Source: Zunongwangia atlantica 22II14-10F7 (GTDB lineage: Bacteria > Bacteroidota > Bacteroidia > Flavobacteriales > Flavobacteriaceae). From it: a stretch of DNA of 64,000 bases. This document shows positions 26,677 to 35,566 of the stretch, in pieces. The position numbers were made by a program, and so were the translations under genes. Below the pieces are notes generated by a model. The model did no database searches, was not told where the DNA came from, and saw only the letters and a program-made list of their open reading frames with translations. The DNA lies in the NCBI RefSeq assembly GCF_002094855.1, contig NZ_ARYN01000003.1, positions 124,001 to 188,000 on the forward strand, given 5' to 3'. Position 1 is the stretch's first letter, and the number at the start of each line of letters is the position of its first letter.

Positions 26677-28929
26677 TTATTTTTTGGCTACACCCCAGTT
26701 TTTATTCGGTTCGCTTCCCATTACAAATTCTAAAGATCCACCCGCAAGTATTTGTTCATGAGAAATTGTAGTAGTATTAAATTCTTCTCCGTTAAGTTTG
26801 GCTGACTGGATATAGAAATTTTCTGGAGAAACATTTTCAGCAGTGATCACAAACGTACCACCATCCTTAAGCTTGATCGTAGACTTTTCGAAAATTGGTG
26901 TACCAATTTCGTAGGTCGCACTTGCAGGGCTAAAAGGATATAATCCCATAGAACTTAAAACGTACCATGCAGACATTTGTCCTGCATCTTCGTTACCTGA
27001 AAGTCCGTTTGGCGTTGTATTATACTGAGAATTTAAAATATCATGAACATAATATTGAGTTCTCCACGGCTTACCTGCTTTATTAAATAAATAAGCAATA
27101 TGGTGACTTGGCTCGTTACCATGTGCATATTGCCCAATTAAGCCTGAAATATCTGCGGAAGTATGCTCTCCTGTAATTTCTGAACTTTCGTTAAAAAGCT
27201 GTTCTAATTTTTCAGTAAATGGCTCGGCTCCTCCATGAAGTTCAATTAAGCCTTCTGGATCGTGAAGTACAAACCAGCTGTGTTGCCATGCATTCCCTTC
27301 AGTATAATCTGTATTTACACGATGTTGCGAATGCTTAGGATCGAAAGGTAAATGCCATTCTCCTTTAGCCGATTTTCCTCGCATAAATCCTGTTTCAGGA
27401 TCAAAAAGTTTTTTGAAGGATTCTGCTCGCTTCGAAAAATACTCGTAATCTTCCTGCTTATCTAAGGCTTTAGCCATTTGCGCCACACACCAATCGTTAT
27501 AAGCATATTCTAAAGTACTGGTTACAGATTCGTTTCCTAGATCGAAAGGAATATAACCATACTCTCTAAGTTCTTTAAGCCCACGTTGATCTTGCATCAT
27601 TGTAGATTTTAAAGCCTCAAAAGCACGCTCGGGATCAAAACCCTTTATTCCTTTGAAATAAGCTTCTGCAATTACAGGAATAGAATGGTAACCTGTCATG
27701 GTATTAGTCTCGTTTCCATAAAGCGTCCAAACTGGTAAAGTCCCGCTCTCATCATAATACGCAAGCATAGAATTGATAATATCTGGAACTTTATCTGGAT
27801 CTGTGATCGTTAATAATGGGTTTTCTGCTCTAAAAGTATCCCAAAGTGAAAGCGTAGAATAAGTTGTGCCATCAGCGCTGGAAATACTATCGTTTTGTAA
27901 TCGAAATTCGCCATTTTTATCACTAAATGTTACTGGAGATAATTTAGTGTGATAAAGAGCAGTATAGAAAATCTCTTTTAATGAATCTATTGGAGTTTCT
28001 ACAACAATATCTGAAAGTGCTTCATTCCAGGTTTCTTTAGATTCGGTTTTAATTTCTTCAAAGTTGAAATTAGCATCGCTATCCAGATTTTCTTTTGCAT
28101 TCTCTAAACTTACTGAAGATAATGCTACTGCAACCTGAAGTTTTTTATCTGCTGTATCAAAGAATAATTGTGCTGAAGTTTTCTTCCCTTCAACCTCAGA
28201 TGCTTCAGAAAGTTTAGCTTCAGTATATAATTCAGAATTAATGATTGGCTTAGAGAATTTCGCTACAAAAAACACTTTTTGATTTTTTGCCCAACCTGTG
28301 CTGTGACGGTAACCAGTGATCGTAGTTTCGTCTTCTATTTTTATAGCAGTCTCTGTTGGCTCGTCCCAGTTAATTGCAAAACCAAGATCGATCACTACAG
28401 ATTGCTCTTCGCCCTCTCCAAAAGTATAATTATGATATCCTGTTCTTAAAGACGATGTAAGCTCTACATTAACATCAAAATCTTCTAAAAACAACTGGTA
28501 GTAACCAGGTTTAGAAGTTTCGTTATCGTGAGAATATTTAGAAAGATAAGGTATATCGTTTCTTTCCTTTACAGTTTTGGTTAAATCGATTTTTTTATTC
28601 ACCGGCATAAAAAGAAGGTCGGCAAGATCACCAATACCAGTACCTGATAAATGCAAATGACTAAATCCTGCCACCAGAGAATCTGAATAATGATATCCAG
28701 AACACCAGTCCCAACCACTTGTACCGTTATCTGGACTTACCTGCACCATCCCAAATGGACGGCTGGCTCCCGGAAAGGTGTGACCATGACCTCCAGTTCC
28801 TATAAAAGGGTTTACGACACCTACCAAATCTTCAGATTTTGGCGATTCTTTTAGATTTTCATCTCCCTCTTTTTTACAGGAAATTAAGAGTAAAAATGAT
28901 GCAGTTATTGTGCAAAATCGTTTTACCAT
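26677..28929 (-). CDS. GH92 alpha-mannosidase lipoprotein, first gene of the enzyme operon
   Basis: A 750-residue lipoprotein (Cys18, LLISC) with standard GH92 signatures: NPFIGTGGHGHTFPGA, HGNEPSHH (Glu606) and GNEDAGQMS (Glu647-Asp648). It is similar to the 18814-21060 enzyme along its whole length, consistent with paralogous mannosidases of different linkage preference. It is the promoter-proximal gene of the minus-strand operon and faces the sensor kinase gene across a 143-bp divergent intergenic region. Confidence 0.93.
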   Translation of the reverse strand: MVKRFCTITASFLLLISCKKEGDENLKESPKSEDLVGVVNPFIGTGGHGHTFPGASRPFGMVQVSPDNGTSGWDWCSGYHYSDSLVAGFSHLHLSGTGIGDLADLLFMPVNKKIDLTKTVKERNDIPYLSKYSHDNETSKPGYYQLFLEDFDVNVELTSSLRTGYHNYTFGEGEEQSVVIDLGFAINWDEPTETAIKIEDETTITGYRHSTGWAKNQKVFFVAKFSKPIINSELYTEAKLSEASEVEGKKTSAQLFFDTADKKLQVAVALSSVSLENAKENLDSDANFNFEEIKTESKETWNEALSDIVVETPIDSLKEIFYTALYHTKLSPVTFSDKNGEFRLQNDSISSADGTTYSTLSLWDTFRAENPLLTITDPDKVPDIINSMLAYYDESGTLPVWTLYGNETNTMTGYHSIPVIAEAYFKGIKGFDPERAFEALKSTMMQDQRGLKELREYGYIPFDLGNESVTSTLEYAYNDWCVAQMAKALDKQEDYEYFSKRAESFKKLFDPETGFMRGKSAKGEWHLPFDPKHSQHRVNTDYTEGNAWQHSWFVLHDPEGLIELHGGAEPFTEKLEQLFNESSEITGEHTSADISGLIGQYAHGNEPSHHIAYLFNKAGKPWRTQYYVHDILNSQYNTTPNGLSGNEDAGQMSAWYVLSSMGLYPFSPASATYEIGTPIFEKSTIKLKDGGTFVITAENVSPENFYIQSAKLNGEEFNTTTISHEQILAGGSLEFVMGSEPNKNWGVAKK

Positions 28930-29072
28930 AATTGTAGTTTTTTCGGATTAATCGTTGAGTCACCCCAACTTCTAAGCTAAATATTTATATATTCATCAAC
29001 TCTTAAAAAGATATTAGACCAATGACATATCTGAACGGACAAACAACTAAAAAGTTAAGAAAAATATAAAAA
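28930..29072. promoter_or_regulatory. Divergent promoter region between GH92 and sensor kinase
   Basis: This 143-bp AT-rich region must carry start signals for both directions. A GATTAATCGTTGAG element (28947-28960) shares the AATCG core seen upstream of susC pair 1. On the minus strand TATCTTTT around 29011 is one mismatch from TAnnTTTG, but a TTG at suitable spacing is not clear. The exact promoters are unresolved. Confidence 0.35.
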
Positions 29073-30164
29073 TTGGCTAAGGCAAAATCCATAAAAAACC
29101 TGTTTAGACTTCCTAGATTTGCAGATTACGAAATCAAGACCCTACACCATATCATATTTTGGGGTATTTATTTTATTTTCAACACATTAAGATGGGGGAG
29201 CTATTACGAAGACTATCCATTATCGATTAAGGGAAATCTTTTAGGTTTCCCCATACACATGTTTCTTTGCTATTTTACGATATACTTTCTTATCCCAACG
29301 TTTATCTATAAACGGCGATTTATTTTATTTAGTCTTACGTTAATAGCTACAATATTTTGCATGGTAATCATCAAATTTGAGCTTACCTATTTTTTAATTA
29401 GTAATAACGTGTGGCCAGAAGGACCAGAAACACATTCGCTTACACCAAATTATGTAATCCAGATGATGTTAGGCGAGTTATATGTAATCTCTTTTGTTAC
29501 CGCAATTAAAATCACCATAGATTATATTTCTACCAACCAAAAAGCAGCAAAACTAGAGCAATCTAAATTAGAAACCGAGCTAAGATTCTTACGATCTCAG
29601 ATCTCTCCGCATTTCTTTTTTAATACTTTAAATAACATTTATGCGTTAACTCTGGAAAAATCGAACAAAGCTCCAGATGTAGTCTTAAAACTCTCTGAGC
29701 TAATGCGCTATTTACTTTACGAGACAAAAAATAAAAGGCAAAGCCTGGAAAAAGAAATATTATGTATCCAAAACTACCTGGATCTTGAACGTATTAGATA
29801 CGGCGAGAATTTAAATGTAGAAATGGAAATTTCTGGAGATATTTTAGGAAAACAATTATCACCTATGCTTCTTATTCCTTTTGTAGAAAATGCCTTTAAG
29901 CATGGGGTAAACGAAAACATAGGGAATGTTTTTGTAAAGATAAAATTAAAAGTTGAAGATGATTTTCTTTACTTTGAAGTCGCTAACTCTACGTCCCAAA
30001 AACGTAAAATGAAGCTCCCTAAAAAACTAAAGCCTTCTGGCGGAATTGGAATAAAAAACGTAAAAAAACGCCTCGAACTTGGCTACACCAAAGAAGAATA
30101 CCAACTTGATATTGGTGAAAAAAACGGGCAATTTTTAATTGAATTAAAACTAAAACTAAAATGA
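29073..30164 (+). CDS. LytS/YehU-type sensor histidine kinase
   Basis: Inner-membrane sensor kinase, 363 residues: four hydrophobic segments (about 22-40, 55-75, 80-103, 126-148), then a His_kinase domain (PF06580 type) with the phospho-acceptor in ISPHFFFN (His180) and an ATPase N-box LIPFVENAFKHG. It would phosphorylate the LytTR regulator encoded next, which overlaps it by 4 bp. The start is TTG at 29073: an in-frame TAA lies two codons upstream, and the first in-frame ATG would remove the first membrane helices. Signal unknown; it is adjacent to the PUL. Confidence 0.9.
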   Translation: MAKAKSIKNLFRLPRFADYEIKTLHHIIFWGIYFIFNTLRWGSYYEDYPLSIKGNLLGFPIHMFLCYFTIYFLIPTFIYKRRFILFSLTLIATIFCMVIIKFELTYFLISNNVWPEGPETHSLTPNYVIQMMLGELYVISFVTAIKITIDYISTNQKAAKLEQSKLETELRFLRSQISPHFFFNTLNNIYALTLEKSNKAPDVVLKLSELMRYLLYETKNKRQSLEKEILCIQNYLDLERIRYGENLNVEMEISGDILGKQLSPMLLIPFVENAFKHGVNENIGNVFVKIKLKVEDDFLYFEVANSTSQKRKMKLPKKLKPSGGIGIKNVKKRLELGYTKEEYQLDIGEKNGQFLIELKLKLK

Positions 30165-30877
30165 GTCTTTCCTGTATCATAATTGATGATGAACCTTTAG
30201 CAATAAAGGTGATAAAAAACTATGTGGAACAGATTAAAGAGCTCTCCCTACAAGAGACCTTTACAAATGCAGTAGATTGTATGAATTATCTACAGGAAAA
30301 CGAAGTCGATTTACTTTTTTTAGATGTAAATATGCCTCTTTTAGATGGTTATAGCTTTTTAGAAAGTCTGCCCCATAAGCCCAATGTGATTATTACCACA
30401 GCTCACGAAGAATATGCTGTAAAAGGCTACGAATTAGAGATACTCGATTTTTTAATAAAACCCATCCCTTTTCCTCGATTTTTAAAGGCCGTAAATAAAG
30501 CTTTAAAGTTGAAAAATGAGAGCCAAAATCTTACAAAATCGGTTCCTGAAACAGAACATATTTTCGTGAAAGTTGATAAAAAACGAATGCGAAAAATTTA
30601 TCTGAATGATATTTTGGTGATCGAAAGTTTAAAAGATTACATTAAAATTATCACCGCTACAGATAAGCACATCGTTCATCAAACTTTAAGCAGTTTTACT
30701 GAAAGTTTACCACAAGATCGATTTATAAGAATACATCGCTCTTACACCATCGCTATTCCAAAAGTTGAAGCGATAGAAGGAAATAGTATTGAAATTGGTG
30801 GTAGCCGCTACACCATTGGCCGCAGCTATATTAACGAAGCAAAAGAAGCGATTTTAAAAAATGGAGATCAGGATTAA
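30161..30877 (+). CDS. LytTR-family response regulator
   Basis: A 238-residue regulator with a receiver domain (about 3-120, phospho-acceptor Asp55 in LFLDVNMP, followed by LITTAHEEYAVKGYE-type output motifs) and a LytTR DNA-binding domain (about 135-235, with VKVDKKRMRKI and RIHRSYTI). The ATGA overlap with the kinase gene indicates translational coupling. Its stop overlaps the convergent AraC gene by 4 bp. Targets are unknown; LytTR regulators usually bind direct repeats. Confidence 0.92.
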   Translation: MSLSCIIIDDEPLAIKVIKNYVEQIKELSLQETFTNAVDCMNYLQENEVDLLFLDVNMPLLDGYSFLESLPHKPNVIITTAHEEYAVKGYELEILDFLIKPIPFPRFLKAVNKALKLKNESQNLTKSVPETEHIFVKVDKKRMRKIYLNDILVIESLKDYIKIITATDKHIVHQTLSSFTESLPQDRFIRIHRSYTIAIPKVEAIEGNSIEIGGSRYTIGRSYINEAKEAILKNGDQD

Positions 30878-31899
30878 TCCTGATCCTGTCTTGAACTCGA
30901 CTTCAAGAAATACTTTGGGCTAACGCCATATTTTTCTTTAAAAATCTTAGAAAAATAACTACGATTATTTAAGCCAATAGCCACAACAATTTCAGAAATA
31001 TTTTTATCGGTATTCATCAGCATTTCTTTAGCTGCTTCTAATTTTCTATGCTGAATATATTTGTTCACTGTAAGATCATAAATATACTTAAAACCTTCCT
31101 GTAGTTTATTAACGTTGGTTCCTGCTTCCTTGGCTAAAGCTTCAACGGTAAGATTGCTTGCCAGATCGCCTTCAATCCTTTTTGCTACATAGTTTACTTT
31201 TTCGATATCAGACTTCCGAAGAATTTGTGGTAATTTATCTTCAGCTTCGTCATCCTGATATTGGGCAATTTGCACCACTAACATTTCAAAAGCTTTTCCT
31301 TCAAGAAAAATGGAACGCAAAAAACCTGTAAATTCTTTAGTGGCAATTTCTTCCATAAGATCTGCCGACTTTAAACTGTAATTCCCCTGGTAGTAAAATT
31401 CCTTTTCAGAAATCTTATCTTTAAAAATCTCTTTAAGCTCTGGCTCTATTCCCTGAAACTGGTAATTATCACGATTCGAAAAAATAGAGCGTATAATCTC
31501 TAAACTTGATACATGCGTGGCTACATCTTTTTTAAAACTTAGCACATGCCCGCTGTAACCACTACTCGACACAATAATATTTTGAAAGCTATCGATGGTA
31601 TTTGCCGTTTCAGAATCTTCAAAACAATGATCTACACTTCCCTGAGAACAGAATATAAATTTTAAAGGATGTACACTACTTAACGTAAAATGAATATCTA
31701 TGTCTTCGTAAAACTTACAATTATATGTTACAATACCAATACCTGAATCAAAACTGGATCCCCTAATATAACCCTCGCCAATACTTGAAGGAATCTCTAA
31801 AATAAGCTCCCCTGCCCCATTTTTTATTGGAGCATCAATACATTTAGAGATGTCTTTAATTATATCATTTACAGGTAAAGTATTAACGTCTATTCTCAT
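30874..31899 (-). CDS. AraC-family transcriptional regulator
   Basis: A 341-residue cytoplasmic regulator. The N-terminal 220 residues are a beta-rich ligand or sensor domain without a recognisable named family. The C-terminal AraC double helix-turn-helix spans about 238-335, with the second helix motif ISEIVVAIGLNNRSYFSKIFKEKYG. It overlaps the response regulator by 4 bp tail to tail. The ligand is unknown. It could serve the PUL, which lacks the hybrid two-component or sigma/anti-sigma regulators usual in Bacteroidetes, but nothing in the sequence proves it. Confidence 0.9.
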   Translation of the reverse strand: MRIDVNTLPVNDIIKDISKCIDAPIKNGAGELILEIPSSIGEGYIRGSSFDSGIGIVTYNCKFYEDIDIHFTLSSVHPLKFIFCSQGSVDHCFEDSETANTIDSFQNIIVSSSGYSGHVLSFKKDVATHVSSLEIIRSIFSNRDNYQFQGIEPELKEIFKDKISEKEFYYQGNYSLKSADLMEEIATKEFTGFLRSIFLEGKAFEMLVVQIAQYQDDEAEDKLPQILRKSDIEKVNYVAKRIEGDLASNLTVEALAKEAGTNVNKLQEGFKYIYDLTVNKYIQHRKLEAAKEMLMNTDKNISEIVVAIGLNNRSYFSKIFKEKYGVSPKYFLKSSSRQDQD

Positions 31900-32400
31900 A
31901 AAATCTGCAGCTCTTTAAAACAGACGACTCATCTTCTTTGCCTGTTTATTTTCTATTTGTAAACGTTTAAACGAACGTTGCGACTGGTAAAATTAATATT
32001 TGAAGTCAATTTTTCTTTACGATAGTTAAAGTTGTGTGTTATCAACTATTAGTTATGTGAAAAACGTTATTCATCGTTATATACCGCTAGTAGCGCGGCA
32101 TACAGGATTAAATAATAAATAGCTGAGATTCGATAAATTAAACTCCAGGTTTTGCCTTTGCACTAATATAATTAAATTAGAATAATTCTAGCAAATTCTT
32201 CAGGCTTTCGTTAACAGCAAGCAGCTTAACGGTTTGCTACAAACTCGTTTAAAAATTGAAGCTAAAATTGTATAATTTTCAGCATTTATTTATTAAAAAA
32301 ATAAAAACTCCAGCTACAAAAGTTTTTCAGTTTCTATAGATCTAAAGTCAATTTTTAAAGATAGGATTACATAAATTGTATCTTTACCTAAAAACAATTT
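31900..32400. promoter_or_regulatory. Gene-free region between AraC gene and arsenosugar cluster
   Basis: No gene is visible in 500 bp. It contains TAAACGTTTA (31960-31969), a palindrome with a central CG followed by AACGAACGTT, about 60 bp upstream of the AraC start. An AT-rich hairpin lies at 32261-32283 (GCTAAAATT, GTAT loop, AATTTTCAGC). Near the right end TATCTTTA (32379-32386) is one base from the TAnnTTTG -7 box and lies 14 bp before the first cluster gene; no clear -33 TTG pairs with it. Confidence 0.35.
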
Positions 32401-32736
32401 ATGTCTAAAACATATTATGATCCGGCCGACTTAAGGAAATTTGGTGAAATTACAGAATGGAGCGAAGAGCTTGGGAAAAAGTTTTTTGATTACTACGGAA
32501 AAGTTTTTGAAGAAGGAGCACTTTCTGCCCGTGAAAAATCACTTATCGCTTTGGCAGTTTCTCACGTGGTAAAATGTCCTTATTGTATAGATGCCTACAC
32601 TAAAGATGGTTTGCAGCGAGGCATTACCAAAGAAGAAATGATGGAAGCCGTTCATGCCGGTGCGGCCATAGAAAGTGGCGCAACTCTTGTACATGGTGTA
32701 CAAATGATGAATAAGTACAAAAAGCTTAGCATGTAA
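32401..32736 (+). CDS. AhpD-like protein of the arsenosugar cluster
   Basis: A 111-residue carboxymuconolactone-decarboxylase/AhpD-fold protein with the redox motif KCPYCIDAY (Cys59, Cys62), preceded by His55 in AVSHVV. This matches the small peroxidase-like family repeatedly found beside ArsS. It may reduce an arsenic or sulfur intermediate or protect the pathway from peroxide; its reaction in the pathway is not established. It is the first gene of the plus-strand cluster, 45 bp before arsS. Confidence 0.88.
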   Translation: MSKTYYDPADLRKFGEITEWSEELGKKFFDYYGKVFEEGALSAREKSLIALAVSHVVKCPYCIDAYTKDGLQRGITKEEMMEAVHAGAAIESGATLVHGVQMMNKYKKLSM

Positions 32737-32781
32737 ACCAAAGCTAATCTTTTCGTCTAAACCAGCGTACAATATTTTTAT

Positions 32782-33837
32782 ATGTCTTTAAAATCCCTAA
32801 AAGCAAGAGAAGACGATCTATCCAGCCCTCAACGACAACTGGAATTATTAAGTGAAGGAATTTTTGAAGAAGGAGAGCTTCCAACTTTTAAAGATAAAAT
32901 TGCAGAAAGTGGTCATTTCCCGCTTAAACCTAAAAAGCTGGAAATATTGCAACTAAACCTTGGCTATATGTGCAACCAGGTTTGTTCGCATTGCCATGTA
33001 GATGCCGGGCCAGATCGTAAAGAAATAATGACTAAAGAAACCATGCAACAATGCCTGGAAGTTATTAAAAATACCGGCGCGCATACTTTAGATCTTACTG
33101 GCGGTGCGCCAGAAATGAATCCCAATTTTAGATGGTTTGTAGAAGAAGCTTCTAAAGCAGGGATCAAAGATTTTATCGTAAGATCTAATCTTACCATCAT
33201 TTTAGCGAATAAAAAATATCACGATCTACCCGATTTCTTCAAGAAACATAATGTTCATGTGGTTTCTTCGCTACCTTTTTACAAGCGCGAGAAAACAGAC
33301 AAACAACGCGGAAACGGAGTTTTCGATAAATCGATAAAAGCGCTGCAGCTTTTAAATGAAGTAGGCTATGCACAACCGGGCAGCGACCTCAAATTAGATC
33401 TGGTTTATAATCCATCAGGTGCATTTTTACCTACCAACCAGGCAGCGATGGAAAATGATTTCAAGAAAGCGCTAAAAGAAGATTTCAATATCGATTTTAA
33501 TAGTCTTTTTGCGATCACAAATCTTCCGATAAGCCGATTTTTGGAATATTTAATTGCTTCAGAAAATTACGAAGATTACATGTATTCTTTGGTAGATGCT
33601 TACAATCCCGCTGCCGTCGAAAATGTAATGTGTACCAATACGATTTCGATTAGTTGGGATGGCTGGCTTTATGATTGTGATTTTAATCAAATGTTGGATC
33701 TAAAGGTGAATTCTAAAGTAAAACACATTAGCGAGTACAACGAAGATTTGCTAAATGATCGAAATATCATTATTTCTCAGCATTGCTACGGCTGTACCGC
33801 CGGTGCAGGAAGTAGTTGCCAGGGTTCTACGATCTAA
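32782..33837 (+). CDS. arsS: Arsenosugar biosynthesis radical SAM protein ArsS
   Basis: Radical SAM enzyme thought to transfer the 5'-deoxyadenosyl group of SAM onto dimethylarsenite, giving dimethylarsinoyl-deoxyadenosine. The 351-residue protein has the cluster motif CNQVCSHC (Cys64, Cys68, Cys71), a DLTGGAPE SAM-binding motif (104-111) and the Cys-rich C-terminal domain of this family (Cys284, Cys299, then HCYGCTAGAGSSC with Cys335, Cys338, Cys346). All cysteines are encoded by TGT or TGC; no in-frame TGA is needed, so no selenocysteine is required. The gene starts 45 bp after the AhpD-like gene. Confidence 0.92.
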   Translation: MSLKSLKAREDDLSSPQRQLELLSEGIFEEGELPTFKDKIAESGHFPLKPKKLEILQLNLGYMCNQVCSHCHVDAGPDRKEIMTKETMQQCLEVIKNTGAHTLDLTGGAPEMNPNFRWFVEEASKAGIKDFIVRSNLTIILANKKYHDLPDFFKKHNVHVVSSLPFYKREKTDKQRGNGVFDKSIKALQLLNEVGYAQPGSDLKLDLVYNPSGAFLPTNQAAMENDFKKALKEDFNIDFNSLFAITNLPISRFLEYLIASENYEDYMYSLVDAYNPAAVENVMCTNTISISWDGWLYDCDFNQMLDLKVNSKVKHISEYNEDLLNDRNIIISQHCYGCTAGAGSSCQGSTI

Positions 33838-34119
33838 TTTCACTCAAATTACAAGTTCTTTTTAAAGAAATATTTTCTAGCTTTTCTGATGTAATTTAAT
33901 CCTGAAATTGTATAAAATCGGCTTCTTTTTCTTGGCAAAACGAGCGAGTTCAATTTCTAAAAATTAAGTTGAATAATATACAATCTCGGCCTTTATAAAT
34001 TTCACAAAAAATTAGTCGACATTTTCATATAATCATAGTATATTGCTAGGAATGCAATACATCTGAAGGCTTTGTAAAAAGCATTAAAAATCAGCTTTTC
34101 AGATACAAAATATGATTTT

Positions 34120-34746
34120 TTGAGAGAAACAAATACTTCAAAAAACTTACTTTTAATTTTTACTCGTAATCCCGAATTTGGTAAAGTAAAAACCAGACTT
34201 GCCAAAGATATAGGAGATCAGGCTGCATTAGATATTTATAAATTTTTGCTGGAGCATACGGCAAAGATTTGCGCTCCGCTAAACACTAATAAAGCAGTAT
34301 ATTATTCCGAAGAAATAAAAGAAAATGATTTATGGGATAATGCTCTTTTTCAGAAGAAAAAACAAAAAGGCGAAGATCTGGGTGAGCGAATGAAAAATGC
34401 TTTTGCTGAAGGTTTTAAAGAGGGTTACTCGAAAATCGTTATTATAGGATCTGATCTTTATGATATTAAAACCGAAGATTTAGAGCAGGCTTTTGAATTG
34501 CTGAACGAAAATGAAGTAGTGATTGGCCCGGCTGAAGATGGTGGCTATTATTTATTGGGAATGACCCAACTTCAGGAAAATCTCTTTCAAAATAAAAACT
34601 GGGGAACCTCAACGGTACTTCAGGATACATTAAACAACCTTACAAAATCAAATTATAAATTATTACAAAAGCGGAATGATATAGACCTATATTCAGACAT
34701 TAAAGATCATCCTGCTTTTATTCCATTTTTTACAGAACGACCATGA
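34120..34746 (+). CDS. TIGR04282-type arsenosugar biosynthesis glycosyltransferase
   Basis: A 208-residue GT-A-like protein (DUF2064 group) with the N-terminal FTRNPEFGKVKTRLA nucleotide-binding motif, the IIGSDLYDI metal-site motif, and IGPAEDGGYYLLG. Members occur with ArsS and are thought to move the arsenoribose or a related sugar. The start is TTG at 34120; the nearby ATG at 34112 is in another frame and closes at once. The stop overlaps the next gene's start (ATGA), indicating coupling with the purine-nucleoside phosphorylase. Confidence 0.87.
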   Translation: MRETNTSKNLLLIFTRNPEFGKVKTRLAKDIGDQAALDIYKFLLEHTAKICAPLNTNKAVYYSEEIKENDLWDNALFQKKKQKGEDLGERMKNAFAEGFKEGYSKIVIIGSDLYDIKTEDLEQAFELLNENEVVIGPAEDGGYYLLGMTQLQENLFQNKNWGTSTVLQDTLNNLTKSNYKLLQKRNDIDLYSDIKDHPAFIPFFTERP

Positions 34747-35561
34747 CCATGACAGACGCAATTCAGGAATCAACCGATTATCTAAAATCTAAAGGATTTG
34801 AGGCTCCAGAAATCGGAATTATTTTAGGAACCGGACTAGGAAAACTTGTAGACGAAATAGATATCGAACACGAAGCCAGTTATAATCACATTCCATATTT
34901 TCCAACTGCTACGGTAGAATTTCATAAAGGAAAATTGATCTACGGAAGCCTTGAAGGCAAAAAGGTAGTGGTAATGCAAGGGCGTTTTCATCTTTACGAA
35001 GGTTATACTTTGCAGGACGTGACTTACCCGGTGAGAGTAATGAAAAGACTGGGAATAAACAGATTATTGGTTTCTAACGCGGCAGGATCTATAAATCTGG
35101 ATTACAAAAAAGGAGAGTTAATGTTAATCGACGATCATCTTAATTTTCAGGGAGGATCGCCATTAGCTTTTAAAGGCGTAGCGCAACTTGGGGAACGATT
35201 TGTGGATATGGCGCAACCTTACGATCCAGACATGAATGCCGAATTAGAAAAGATCGCAAAAACAAACAATATCAACCTACATAAAGGAGTATACGCTTCA
35301 GTTTTAGGGCCACAATTAGAAACCAGAGCTGAATATCGCTTCCTTAAGATCGCCGGAGCAGATGCTGTGGGAATGAGTACGGTTCCAGAAATTATTGTAG
35401 CGAATCATTTAAAGATCCCGGTTGCGGCAGTTTCAGTGATTACAGATGAAGGAAATCCAGACGATCTTAAACCGGTAGATATTAGTGAGATCATTGCCAT
35501 GGCTGAAAAAGCCGAACCTCAAATGATCGTTCTCTTTAGAGAACTTATCAAAACGCTTTAG
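34743..35561 (+). CDS. Purine-nucleoside phosphorylase (trimeric PNP family)
   Basis: Cleaves purine nucleosides with phosphate to base plus ribose-1-phosphate. The 272-residue protein carries the phosphate and sugar motifs GTGLGKLVDEI (29-39), MQGRFHLYEG (78-87), SNAAGSIN (111-118) and MSTVPEIIVA (211-220), with Glu193 in LETRAEY. The residue aligned with Asn243 of 6-oxopurine-specific mammalian PNP is Asp235 (VITDEG), the type of residue that binds 6-aminopurines in methylthioadenosine phosphorylase. Overlap with the glycosyltransferase and proximity to ArsS suggest it depurinates the arsenoadenosine intermediate; that role is inferred. Confidence 0.92.
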   Translation: MTMTDAIQESTDYLKSKGFEAPEIGIILGTGLGKLVDEIDIEHEASYNHIPYFPTATVEFHKGKLIYGSLEGKKVVVMQGRFHLYEGYTLQDVTYPVRVMKRLGINRLLVSNAAGSINLDYKKGELMLIDDHLNFQGGSPLAFKGVAQLGERFVDMAQPYDPDMNAELEKIAKTNNINLHKGVYASVLGPQLETRAEYRFLKIAGADAVGMSTVPEIIVANHLKIPVAAVSVITDEGNPDDLKPVDISEIIAMAEKAEPQMIVLFRELIKTL

Positions 35562-35566
35562 TACAA

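Noticed and set aside
32782-33837. Possible selenocysteine in the ArsS/selenodomain protein
   Set aside because: All family cysteine positions are TGT or TGC, the frame has no internal TGA, and no SECIS-like structure was needed.
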